From an uncultured Clostridia bacterium (GTDB taxonomy: Bacteria > Bacillota > Clostridia > Oscillospirales > CAG-272), in contig CANRMP010000011.1 in assembly GCA_947631765.1 (NCBI GenBank), positions 1 through 64,000 on the forward strand: a stretch of 64,000 nt of DNA. Reading direction: 5' to 3'. How positions within the stretch are numbered: the stretch's first letter is position 1; each line of letters opens with the position of its first letter. A program made the translations under genes and the position numbers. Under the pieces are notes generated by a model. That model was given only the letters and a program-made list of their open reading frames with translations, was not told the DNA's origin and searched no databases. This document shows, piece by piece, positions 34,835 through 43,215 of the stretch.

Positions 34835-36424
34835 ATGAGAAATATTTTATCGGGTAAAAGCGTTATAAAAATCTGCATCACGCTCTTTTTCGTATTTTGC
34901 TTGATTTTGCCGATTATTTCGATGCTGTGTCGCATAACACCCGAAGGCATTGATCGTGTGATTCACTCAAAACAGTTTTTGCCCGCGCTAAAAAACTCCT
35001 TTACCACCGGTCTTACGGCAACAATTATATCGCTTGTGCTTGCAATGGCTGCCGCATGGTGTCTTGAACGCACGCAGATAAGGGGAAAAGCGATTTTCGG
35101 TATGCTTTTTGTCATTCCCATGCTTATTCCCTCTATCTCCCACGCGTTCGGTCTGGTTGCACTTTTCGGCGCAAACGGTCTTTTGACTAATTTGCTTGAC
35201 CTTGACACCGCAATTTACGGTTTTTGGGGAATAGTCGCCGGTTCGGTGATGTATTCCTTTCCCTTGGCGTTTCTGATGCTGTCAAGTATTCTGCAATATG
35301 AAGACAGTATGCCCTATAAGGCGGCAACGGTGCTCGGCGTTTCGCGCATACGTCAATTTACCGATATTACACTGCCCTACATGAAAAAAACGCTGATTTC
35401 CGCATTTTTTGCGGTTTTCACCATGATAGTCACCGACTACGGCGTTCCGCTCATGGTGGGAGGAAAACAGATAACTCTTTCGGTGCTGATGTATCAAAAG
35501 GCGGTATCCATGATAGACTACGACTCGGGAAGCGTCATCGGCGCTCTGCTGCTTGTGCCGGCAATTATTGCGTTTTTGGTTGACGTTCTGAATCCCGAAA
35601 ACGGTCAGTCCGGCTTTGTGTCCGAGCCGGTAAAGCCCGAGAAAAGAGCGGCCTCCACGGCGGTATCCTACATCTACTGCACTCTTTTAAGCATTGCGGT
35701 GCTTGCCCCCATACTTTCATTCTGCCTTATGGTGTTTGAAACAAAATATCCCGTCAACACGGAATTTACGCTGAGCCATATTGAAAACACAATTAACCGC
35801 GGAGCCGACCGGTATCTTATGAACTCTCTTATGTACGCTCTGCTTGCGGCGCTGCTCGGAACAATTCTCGCTTTTATATGCTCATACATGGCGGCGCGCG
35901 TCAAGGGCGCTTTTATGAAGGGAATACATCTTATCTCAATAACCTCAATGGCAATCCCCGGAATAGTGCTCGGCCTTTCCTACGTCATTTTCTTTCACGG
36001 AATGCCGATTTACAAAACGATATTTATTATAGTCCTTGCCAATTTGTTGCACTTTTTCGCCTCACCGTATCTTATGATGTACAACACTCTTGAAAAGCTT
36101 AATCCCGATCTTGAAGCCGTGGGGCAAAGCCTCGGGGTAAGCCGAGTACATATAATCAAGGACGTGATTTTGCCTAAGGTTCGGTTCACGCTTATCGAAA
36201 TGTTCGTTTACTTTTTTGTAAACTCGATGATAACAATCTCGGCAGTCTCCTTCCTTGCACCTCCCTCCCCAAAGCCTGTGGCGCTTATGATCAATCAATT
36301 TGAAGCCCAGCTTCTTATGGAGAGCGCAGCCTTTGTTTCTCTGCTGATTTTCGTCATCAATATTGCGGTCAAAATCACTATCGGTCTTATTAAGCGAAAA
36401 GCCGAAAAAAACTCAAAAGCATAA
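34835..36424 (+). CDS. ABC importer permease, two permease domains fused
   Basis: A 529-residue membrane protein with about twelve helices and two BPD_transp_1 domains in one chain. Each has an EAA-type loop that contacts the ATPase (AATVLGVSRIRQFTDITLPYMKK, shown here only to mark the first loop near residue 165, and EAVGQSLGVSRVHIIKDV near residue 430). Single-chain double permeases are typical of iron (FbpB/AfuB) and 2-aminoethylphosphonate (PhnV-like) importers. It follows the ATPase gene after 9 bases and is the last gene before a strong terminator. Confidence 0.9.
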   Translation: MRNILSGKSVIKICITLFFVFCLILPIISMLCRITPEGIDRVIHSKQFLPALKNSFTTGLTATIISLVLAMAAAWCLERTQIRGKAIFGMLFVIPMLIPSISHAFGLVALFGANGLLTNLLDLDTAIYGFWGIVAGSVMYSFPLAFLMLSSILQYEDSMPYKAATVLGVSRIRQFTDITLPYMKKTLISAFFAVFTMIVTDYGVPLMVGGKQITLSVLMYQKAVSMIDYDSGSVIGALLLVPAIIAFLVDVLNPENGQSGFVSEPVKPEKRAASTAVSYIYCTLLSIAVLAPILSFCLMVFETKYPVNTEFTLSHIENTINRGADRYLMNSLMYALLAALLGTILAFICSYMAARVKGAFMKGIHLISITSMAIPGIVLGLSYVIFFHGMPIYKTIFIIVLANLLHFFASPYLMMYNTLEKLNPDLEAVGQSLGVSRVHIIKDVILPKVRFTLIEMFVYFFVNSMITISAVSFLAPPSPKPVALMINQFEAQLLMESAAFVSLLIFVINIAVKITIGLIKRKAEKNSKA

Positions 36425-36462
36425 TAATAAAAATAATAAAAATTAATAATGCCCGGCATACT

Positions 36463-36507
36463 AAAAAGGTTCCGCGAAGCCCATAACGGTTTCACGGAAC
36501 CTTTTTA
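36463..36507 (+). terminator. Terminator of the importer genes
   Basis: AAAAAGGTTCCG pairs with CGGAACCTTTTT across a loop containing GCCCATAACGG, with one mismatch. A and T runs on both sides make it potentially bidirectional. Confidence 0.85.
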
Positions 36508-36758
36508 CCTGTATTACGGTTTGACATTTGTCGAATACTTCAACATCGCATCTATAACGTCGTAAATCAAGGTTTGACCGTCATTAATTTAGGAAAAATA
36601 CAGAATGACAATTAACCCGAGAATAATATTCGGGCTATTTTACGTGCAATATCCTCCGGTGCCTTTGCCTTATCTCACATGAGGTTTCAAGGCGCTTTTT
36701 TCATGCTTTTATAGCAACGCTTTGCAAAAAGCTTTACATTAATTTCACCGACAGGTCA
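36508..36758. other. Gene-free stretch before mntP
   Basis: It holds a small hairpin CCCGA...TCGGG (36616-36634) and a weak stem GCCTT...AAGGC followed by GCTTTTTTC (about 36662-36702) that could be a terminator. No gene is seen. Confidence 0.5.
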
Positions 36759-36787
36759 TTGACAAGAGAAAAAAATGAATATATAAT
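36759..36787 (+). promoter_or_regulatory. Promoter of mntP
   Basis: TTGACA and TATAAT are 17 bp apart. The leader of about 135 bases holds a CATGCCG/CGGCATG hairpin at its start (36793-36817). The conserved core of the yybP-ykoY manganese riboswitch is not found. Confidence 0.8.
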
Positions 36788-36930
36788 AAAAATGCATGCC
36801 GCGAAAAATACGGCATGTCAAAATACAAAACAATTTTACGGCATATAATTATACATACCGCTAAGATGCGTTAACTTGCAGCGGCGCACAACAATGAAAG
36901 GATCCCTTTGCAAGTAAAGCTTTAACGTCA

Positions 36931-37500
36931 ATGAAAATATATGAAATACTGCTTATTGCCATAGGACTGTCTATGGACGCCTTTGCGGTCAGCGTTTGCA
37001 AGGGTCTTGCCATGGGCAAAAACACGACCGTATCAAAAATGTGTATCGTGGGTCTTTGGTTCGGCGCTTTTCAGGCTCTGATGCCCACCTTGGGATATTT
37101 CCTCGGCTCGGCTTTTGCCTCTTTTATCGGAAATTTAGACAACTATATAGCTTTTATACTGCTTTGCCTTATCGGAATCAACATGATAAAAGAAGCCTTC
37201 TCAAAAAAAGAGCCGGAGGATGCGCAAAGCGCCTCTCTCGGCTTTTCGGTGATGATAATTTTAGCGCTTGCCACAAGCATTGACGCGCTGACTGTCGGTG
37301 TGAGCTTCGCCTTTCTCAATGTAAACATTGTCGCGGCGGCTCTGATTATCGGGGTCACCACCTTTACTCTTTCATTTGTCGGGGTGAAGGTCGGCGGACT
37401 TTTCGGCACAAAATACAAATCAAAAGCAGAGCTTGCGGGAGGAACCATACTCATCCTTCTCGGCATCAAATTTTTACTTGAAGGGATAGGAGTTATCTGA
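36931..37500 (+). CDS. mntP: Manganese efflux pump MntP
   Basis: Exports Mn2+ across the cell membrane. The 189-residue protein has six membrane helices. It carries the family motifs GLSMDAFAVSVCKG near the N terminus and ALATSIDALTVGVSFAF in the second half, with the conserved membrane aspartates. The start is chosen from the family N terminus (MKIYEILLIAIGLSMD); no strong ribosome site is visible, which is unusual here and may mean leader control of translation. Pyroglutamyl peptidase follows after 7 bases. Confidence 0.95.
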   Translation: MKIYEILLIAIGLSMDAFAVSVCKGLAMGKNTTVSKMCIVGLWFGAFQALMPTLGYFLGSAFASFIGNLDNYIAFILLCLIGINMIKEAFSKKEPEDAQSASLGFSVMIILALATSIDALTVGVSFAFLNVNIVAAALIIGVTTFTLSFVGVKVGGLFGTKYKSKAELAGGTILILLGIKFLLEGIGVI

Positions 37501-37507
37501 GCTTAAA

Positions 37508-38104
37508 ATGAAAAAAAGGATACTTGTGAGCGCATTTGAGCCGTTCGGCGACAGTCAAAGCAACATAACGGCAAAGGTTTTGGAGCTGCTGCCTGAAAAA
37601 GTGGGAGATTTTGAAATATACAAAATCACCCTTCCGGTCGTTTTCGGAAAATGCGGAGAGCTTTTGATAAAAGAAACAGAGCGTATTATGCCGTATGCTG
37701 TATTAAGCTTGGGACAAGCCGCCTCAAGAAGCAAAATAACGCCCGAACAAAACGCAAAAAACATTCGCTTTACCTCCTCTTATGCCGACAATGAAGGAAA
37801 ACTTTTTTCGGGCGAAAAAATAAAAGAAGACAGCCCCGACGTGCTTTGCAGTACACTTGACCCCGAAGCGCTCAAAAGCGCGGTAGTGTCCTCGGGGTGC
37901 AAGATTGAATGCGAGGTGTCGCAAAGCGCCGGAGAATATGTGTGCAACGACCTTATGTACAGCGCGCTTTACGCTCTGAAAAATACAAAAATAAAATACG
38001 CCTTTGTGCATCTGCCGTGCAAAGACAAACATGCGCTTGCACACGCAGTTCTGGCAATGCTCGAGGAAATTTCTGCAGAATATCAAAAAGCGGTAACGCC
38101 GTAA
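37508..38104 (+). CDS. pcp: Pyroglutamyl-peptidase I
   Basis: Removes N-terminal pyroglutamate from peptides (cysteine peptidase family C15). The 198-residue protein has SAFEPFGDSQSN at the start, and the catalytic Glu region with ITPEQNAKNIR. The nucleophile Cys is in SAGEYVCNDLMYSALY (about residue 138), and the catalytic His is in FVHLPC (about 161). The length is slightly below the usual 200-215. It is directly downstream of mntP and 15 bases before the exoribonuclease gene. Confidence 0.94.
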   Translation: MKKRILVSAFEPFGDSQSNITAKVLELLPEKVGDFEIYKITLPVVFGKCGELLIKETERIMPYAVLSLGQAASRSKITPEQNAKNIRFTSSYADNEGKLFSGEKIKEDSPDVLCSTLDPEALKSAVVSSGCKIECEVSQSAGEYVCNDLMYSALYALKNTKIKYAFVHLPCKDKHALAHAVLAMLEEISAEYQKAVTP

Positions 38105-38119
38105 AGGAGAAAAAATAAT

Positions 38120-39067
38120 ATGAGCGCAAATATTTTGAAAATAAGCGAAATGGGAGAAGGAAATTCGCAAACATATCTGCTTATAAAGGATATCTCGGGC
38201 AGAAACGCCCGCACAGGCAAGCCATATGTCTCTCTTTCCCTGACAGACGGAAAGGACACTATACAAGCCAACATGTGGGATATCGGCGTTTCGGAATTTC
38301 CCGCCGCCGTGGGCGACGTGATATACGTTACAATGCGCGTTGCGACCTTTAACGGCAAGCTTACATACACAGTGGAAAGGGCAAGGGCGCTCAATATGTC
38401 AGACACCGTCAAGGCAACCGATTTTGTGAAAAAATCACCCGTATCCGCAGAGGAGCTTTTTGACCGCTGTATGGAAATCGTAAACCGATATATGACCGAC
38501 GAAGAGCTTATTAAGCTTGTGCGAACCGTTTTTGCCGACAATCGCGTACAGCTGCTCGGCGCAAGCGCCGCAAAAGCGGTACACCACAGCGGGGTCGGCG
38601 AGCTTTTGTGGCATGTATACCGCATGGCGCTTACCGCGCCGCGCATTGCTGACGTTTATAAGCTCAACCGCGACTATGTGGTGGCCGGCGCGCTTCTTCA
38701 TGATATCGGCAAGCTACGCGAGCTTTCGACAAACAACATGGGAATCACAGCATACACTCTTGACGGAAATCTCTTCGGTCACCTGATGATGGGCGGAGAA
38801 ATGATCGACGAGTACGGAAAAATGTGCGGCACAAGCCCTCAAAAAATAAAGGTGCTCAAACATATAGTTATTTCCCACCACGGCTTCCCCGAATTCGGCG
38901 CCATAGCACAACCGGCAATTCCCGAAGCTTATGCGGTCTATATGCTTGACACTCTCGATTCGCGTTTGTATATATACGAAAGTGAAATTGAAAAGCTGGC
39001 TCCCGGCGAGGTTTCGGAAAGAGTTCACTTTCTGGACGGCGCAAGCGTTTGGAATCGGGACGAATAA
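38120..39067 (+). CDS. 3'-5' exoribonuclease, YhaM-like
   Basis: A 315-residue protein with an N-terminal OB-fold nucleic-acid-binding domain (about 10-95, SLSLTDGKDTIQANMWD) and a C-terminal HD phosphohydrolase domain. HD residues are in HHSGVGELLWHV, LLHDIGKLREL and HIVISHHGFPEFGA. This is the layout of YhaM/CBF1, which trims RNA 3' ends and single-stranded DNA. AAAGGAG precedes the start. It is co-directional with pcp, 15 bases downstream. Confidence 0.92.
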   Translation: MSANILKISEMGEGNSQTYLLIKDISGRNARTGKPYVSLSLTDGKDTIQANMWDIGVSEFPAAVGDVIYVTMRVATFNGKLTYTVERARALNMSDTVKATDFVKKSPVSAEELFDRCMEIVNRYMTDEELIKLVRTVFADNRVQLLGASAAKAVHHSGVGELLWHVYRMALTAPRIADVYKLNRDYVVAGALLHDIGKLRELSTNNMGITAYTLDGNLFGHLMMGGEMIDEYGKMCGTSPQKIKVLKHIVISHHGFPEFGAIAQPAIPEAYAVYMLDTLDSRLYIYESEIEKLAPGEVSERVHFLDGASVWNRDE

Positions 39068-39124
39068 TCCCCCACGCTTTTTGATTAACATTGTTTTATA
39101 TTCTCAAGTCAAGCGAGCTGAAAA

Positions 39125-40870
39125 ATGAAAAAAACAGGAATTTTAATATTGCTACTGCTTTCGCTTTTACCGGCGCTTTTCTTTACCTCCTGCGGCAAGG
39201 AACAGACCGATATTTACGACGCCGAGCTTAATATTTTCGAAAACGGAAGAACCGACTTCAAAATAGTCGTGACAGAGCGGCACTCCGAAGGCTACGACAG
39301 AGCGCTCTCCCTGCTTCAAGAGGCTTTCTTTGAGGCTTTCGGCACAAGACTCGAAACAACAGCTTCCCCCGAAAAGAACGAAAAATCCCTAATCTTTCTC
39401 GGCAATATAAATGAAGATATCCCCGCGGTTACAAAAGCCAAGGAAATGCTTGAGGACGGCGGCTTTGCCGCCGCGGCAAAGGGCGGCGCGCTGGCGCTTT
39501 ACTCTGACAATGAAAACCTGCTTTGCGATCTTTGCGAGCTGTTTGCCTCAAAGTACATAAAAAGCGAAAACGGCAATTTAAAAATAGACAAGGACTTCTC
39601 TCTTTGCAGGCCATTTACAAGCTTTATAAGCGCGGACGGAGTTAAGCAAAATTACGCCCTTCCGGTTATTTCGATAAACACCCTGCGCGGAAATCCGATA
39701 CTCTCAAATACCAGATACATGGACGCCTACGTCAGCGTTGCAAACGCTTACAGCGAGTTTGCCTTTGAAGGCTCAAGCGCCAAGGTCAGGGGAAGAGGAA
39801 ACGGCACGTGGAGCACAAAATCCTGCACAAAGAAACCTTATAAGCTAAAATTCGATAAAAAAGTAAACCTGCTCGGAATAGGCAATCAAAACAGCCGTGA
39901 ATGGGTCCTGCTTTCCAATCCGCTGGATTTTTCCGAGCTTCGAAACAGGGTTGCCCTGACGCTCGGCAAAACGGTTTTCGACAATATCAATTATACCTCT
40001 GGCTCGGAATACGCCATTGTGTACGTTAATGACGAGTATTGCGGAATATATCTTGTGTGCGAACAGGCGGAGGTGGGGTCTCACAAAATCGATATAGACG
40101 AAAACGAGAACGAAACATATAAAAGCGAATATCTTATAGAGCTTGACACTTACGCCGCCGAGCCTTCAAACGGGTACAGAAGCTACGTTGACTATTTTGC
40201 ATGTGAAAATAAATACTGGGTCATAAAAAGCGATTACAATTCGGCAGAGCGCTGTATGTTCGTCTATTATCACACAAAGGCAATGATGAACGCCATTAAA
40301 AGTAAAAACGAAAAAAATATTTTGTCCTATATTGACATTGACTCATGCGTTGACATGTATCTGCTTCATGAGTTTATGAAAAATACAGACGTCGGATGGT
40401 CATCCTTTTATATGGTAATGCGCCTTGACGGCAAATTCGAATTTACCTGCCCCTGGGACTTTGACCTCTCCTCGGGAAACGACGCGCGAATAGACAACGG
40501 CTCTTATGAAGGTATCTATGCGGGAAGAATGGATAATACTGTAAGACAGTCAAATCCGATATTCTATTTGCTCATGCAGTGCGACTTTTTTAAAAAAGCG
40601 GTCGCCGAGCGTTGGGAGGAGATATCCGACACTATGCTTGAGGTCGCTTTAGATGAAATAGAAAATGTCACAAAAAAATACAGCGCCGAATTTTACGAGG
40701 ATATCGGCGAGAATTACCTGTATAGACAGGACCCTGACCAAAAAAATCACTGGCCCTCGAGCAATCCCGCAACAACCTATGACGGAAATGTAAGACACCT
40801 TGTAAAGTGGCTGAAAAATCGCTTTGCATGGCTTGACGAGTATTTTTCTTCAATTTCCTATCGGTCATAA
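39125..40870 (+). CDS. CotH-type kinase lipoprotein
   Basis: A secreted lipoprotein of 581 residues (lipobox FTSC). After an N-terminal region (about 30-170) comes a CotH domain. It shows SSAKVRGRGNGTWSTKSC, KKPYKLKFDKKVNLLG, WVLLSNPLD, YCGIYLVCEQ, and the catalytic segment CPWDFDLSSGND. CotH proteins are protein kinase-like; Bacillus CotH phosphorylates spore coat proteins, but many clostridial members are surface proteins with other roles. The target here is unknown. It begins 57 bases after the exoribonuclease gene, and a hairpin follows the stop. Confidence 0.88.
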   Translation: MKKTGILILLLLSLLPALFFTSCGKEQTDIYDAELNIFENGRTDFKIVVTERHSEGYDRALSLLQEAFFEAFGTRLETTASPEKNEKSLIFLGNINEDIPAVTKAKEMLEDGGFAAAAKGGALALYSDNENLLCDLCELFASKYIKSENGNLKIDKDFSLCRPFTSFISADGVKQNYALPVISINTLRGNPILSNTRYMDAYVSVANAYSEFAFEGSSAKVRGRGNGTWSTKSCTKKPYKLKFDKKVNLLGIGNQNSREWVLLSNPLDFSELRNRVALTLGKTVFDNINYTSGSEYAIVYVNDEYCGIYLVCEQAEVGSHKIDIDENENETYKSEYLIELDTYAAEPSNGYRSYVDYFACENKYWVIKSDYNSAERCMFVYYHTKAMMNAIKSKNEKNILSYIDIDSCVDMYLLHEFMKNTDVGWSSFYMVMRLDGKFEFTCPWDFDLSSGNDARIDNGSYEGIYAGRMDNTVRQSNPIFYLLMQCDFFKKAVAERWEEISDTMLEVALDEIENVTKKYSAEFYEDIGENYLYRQDPDQKNHWPSSNPATTYDGNVRHLVKWLKNRFAWLDEYFSSISYRS

Positions 40871-40876
40871 AACAAA

Positions 40877-40917
40877 AAACGGTATCGGGGCATGACAACA
40901 TGCCTTTGATACCGTTT
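40877..40917 (+). terminator. Hairpin after the CotH gene
   Basis: AAACGGTATC (40877-40886) pairs with GATACCGTTT (40908-40917) around an inner GGCATG/CATGCC stem. The T-run is short, so it may act from either side. Confidence 0.7.
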
Positions 40918-41009
40918 GGAATTTGCACCGAAGGCTTGAATTTTATTCACCCTTTTGGCGCACAATAAAGCGTAAGTATTATAAAATTTACCGAAAAACG
41001 GAGGAAAAA

Positions 41010-41960
41010 ATGTCCCTTGACAACAGAAAGGTAGCGGTGGTGGGATGCGGCATGGTGGGCATGAGCTATTCCTATGCACTGCTCAACCAAAACGCCTGCG
41101 ACGAGCTGGTGCTTATCGATATTGATAAAAAAAGAGCCTCGGGAGAGGCGATGGACCTTGGTCACGGGCTGGCTTTTGCCGGCTCGCACATGAGAATATA
41201 CGCCGGAGAATACAGAGATTGCAAGGATGCGGATATCGTTGTTATTTGTGCGGGAGTGGCGCAAAAGCCGGGAGAATCGCGGCTTGATCTTCTTCAAAGA
41301 AACACCGAGGTCTTTCGCTCGGTGGTGATTCCGGTGACTGACGCGGGTTTCAACGGTATTTTTCTTGTCGCAACAAACCCTGTAGATATCATGACAAGAA
41401 TAACTCATGAGCTTTCGGGATTCAACCCCAAACACATAATAGGATCGGGAACAACGCTCGACACCGCAAGGCTGAGATATCTTTTGGGGGATTTCTTTTC
41501 AGTCGACCCGCGAAACATTCATGCGTACGTTATCGGAGAGCACGGGGACAGCGAATTTGTTCCCTGGTCACAAGCGCTTATCGCCACAAAGCCGGTGCTT
41601 GAATATACAACTGAAACAAATTCTTTCGGTATTGACGATCTTGAAAATATTGCCGCCGAGGTGCGCTCCGCCGCGCAAAAGATAATTGAAGCAAAGAGAG
41701 CCACATATTACGGAATAGGCATGTCTCTTGTCAGAATAACGCGGGCAATATTCGGGGACGAAAACAGCATTCTCACGGTTTCTTCGATGCTCAGGGGAGA
41801 ATTTGAACAGTCGGGCGGAGTTTTTGTCGGAGTCCCGACAATAGTCGGACGCAGCGGCGCTCAAAAGGTTCTGCCTATATCAATGACCCGCTCGGAGCTT
41901 GATAAATTCGCCCATTCATGCGATATTTTGAGAGAAACGTATAACGGAATCAGAATATGA
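41010..41960 (+). CDS. ldh: L-lactate dehydrogenase
   Basis: Reduces pyruvate to L-lactate with NADH, a fermentation end step. The 316-residue protein has the NAD motif GCGMVGMSYSYAL at the N terminus and the active-site loop Arg in KPGESRLDLLQRN. It also has VATNPVDIMT, GSGTTLDTARLRY (substrate Arg) and GEHGDSEFVPWS with the catalytic His. The chosen ATG has GGAGG before it; a longer upstream frame lacks a ribosome site. Malate dehydrogenase is less likely given the LDH-type sequence around GTTLDTAR. Confidence 0.93.
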   Translation: MSLDNRKVAVVGCGMVGMSYSYALLNQNACDELVLIDIDKKRASGEAMDLGHGLAFAGSHMRIYAGEYRDCKDADIVVICAGVAQKPGESRLDLLQRNTEVFRSVVIPVTDAGFNGIFLVATNPVDIMTRITHELSGFNPKHIIGSGTTLDTARLRYLLGDFFSVDPRNIHAYVIGEHGDSEFVPWSQALIATKPVLEYTTETNSFGIDDLENIAAEVRSAAQKIIEAKRATYYGIGMSLVRITRAIFGDENSILTVSSMLRGEFEQSGGVFVGVPTIVGRSGAQKVLPISMTRSELDKFAHSCDILRETYNGIRI

Positions 41961-42082
41961 ATATTCAAAATTCGCCCTTGACCGAAAAATGCGCACAAAA
42001 CTGACTTTTTATACAAACGAGCGTAATATCAAACTTTGAAAACAGACAAACAGACCGCACTTTTTCACAGTGAGCGAAATAT

Positions 42083-42300
42083 TAAGCTTTGCGACGAGGG
42101 CGAACCGTAAGGTTTGCAGGGCGAAATATATATGCGGCGTGCAAGCTTGCTTGCAACGCCGCATATAATATATATTCTGAGTGCATGGAGCAAAGCGTAT
42201 CATAGCACCGTACGAACATCCGTATGTTTTTCCGGCTTTTCTAAAGCCGGCGGGATCGAGGGCGGCGCCCCCGTCGCGCTCCGCAGAGCGCGCCCCCTTC
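42083..42300 (+). repeat. Structured repeat element, copy D
   Basis: The shortest copy. It keeps GCGAACC/GGTTTGC (one G-U pair), the long stem with ATATATATGCGGCGT, CCGGC/GCCGG and the GCGCTC/GAGCGC hairpin, but lacks the CCGCTCT/AGAGCGG stem. It ends 6 bases from the stop codon of the minus-strand DUF308 gene. Confidence 0.82.
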
Positions 42301-42306
42301 ACGTGT

Positions 42307-42960
42307 TTACTTATCGATATCAAGAGGGGTGACATCGGTAGTATCGGAGCCGCCCGAGTTATTACCCTTTTTATCTTCAACAGGCTGTCTTGGAACAGGT
42401 TTGGCGGGACGTTTTTTACCCGCGTTGAAGTACATATAGATATTGAGCGCGAGTCCCACGACGCCGTCGATAATGAGCATGATATAAGTAAATTTTCTTC
42501 CTACCTCGTCGCTCTTAAATGGGTCGGCAAGGATCAGAACCGAGGCGGCGATAAAGACGACTGCGACGCAGAGCGCGGCAATCCAAGTGCGGTTACGCAC
42601 GCTTAAAAGCTGTATACTGTTCTGGAGCTTGATAACGGAGGTGAGCATTAGGCAGACGCCAAGGCAAATATTGAGCCATTCGTCGACGTCTTCGAGCCTA
42701 AGCAGTACAATAATGCCGAGCAGTGCAAGCAGGACGCCGCCGGTAAAGCCATACGAGCTGTAATTTAAATAAGACCTTGTCAAGAAATACTTTATCACCA
42801 TTGCGGCGCCGCCGATAATCAGCGCGGCACTGAGGATAAAGGAAAAGACCATCGTGGTAATTCCCTTAGCGAATACCAAAATACTTCCTATGACAATATA
42901 GGCAATCGGAAGCAGTATCATCATTACCGCATTCCGTTCGGGCGAATTTTTGAGCATCAT
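42307..42960 (-). CDS. DUF308 (HdeD-like) membrane protein
   Basis: A 217-residue protein with six predicted helices in the first 175 residues (for example LLPIAYIVIGSILVFAKGI and FTGGVLLALLGIIVLL). A basic and polar tail follows. The helices follow the repeated pattern of the DUF308/HdeD family, linked in enterobacteria to acid resistance but of unknown function here. The start at 42960 is supported by AGAGGAGG 7 bases before it. It has its own promoter and is followed directly by repeat copy D. Confidence 0.82.
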   Translation of the reverse strand: MMLKNSPERNAVMMILLPIAYIVIGSILVFAKGITTMVFSFILSAALIIGGAAMVIKYFLTRSYLNYSSYGFTGGVLLALLGIIVLLRLEDVDEWLNICLGVCLMLTSVIKLQNSIQLLSVRNRTWIAALCVAVVFIAASVLILADPFKSDEVGRKFTYIMLIIDGVVGLALNIYMYFNAGKKRPAKPVPRQPVEDKKGNNSGGSDTTDVTPLDIDK

Positions 42961-43037
42961 TGAAAATCCTCCTCTAATATCAACCTCGGCAAACCGTAAA
43001 GGTAAAATTCGCACAAAAATAATTTTGTTGCGATAAC

Positions 43038-43066
43038 ATTTTATCACTTTTTATTCCGATTGTCAA
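43038..43066 (-). promoter_or_regulatory. Promoter of the DUF308 gene
   Basis: TTGACA (43061-43066) and TAAAAT (43038-43043) on the minus strand are 17 bp apart. Confidence 0.75.
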
Positions 43067-43116
43067 CACGCGGCGCACAATATACAAAAATTATAATATT
43101 GTTTTGAATATTTTTA

Positions 43117-43145
43117 TTGACTGTAAACAAAAGTTGTAATATAAT
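43117..43145 (+). promoter_or_regulatory. Promoter of the MBL-SDR-DUF362-GH32 gene row
   Basis: TTGACT and TATAAT are 17 bp apart, about 65 bases before the first start. It is back to back with the DUF308 promoter. Confidence 0.75.
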
Positions 43146-43215
43146 TAAATCAGCAAATAAAGTCATAGCGGTCGGAGCGCGACCGAAAATTAAAAACTTA
43201 CGGGAGAGTCAAGCC

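Noticed and set aside
36616..36634. CCCGA/TCGGG hairpin considered as a dif or attachment site.
   Set aside because: It does not match the dif consensus and no recombinase is nearby; a weak terminator is simpler.
36790..36930. yybP-ykoY manganese riboswitch ahead of mntP.
   Set aside because: The conserved GGGGAGTAG-type core is not present; only a simple hairpin is seen.
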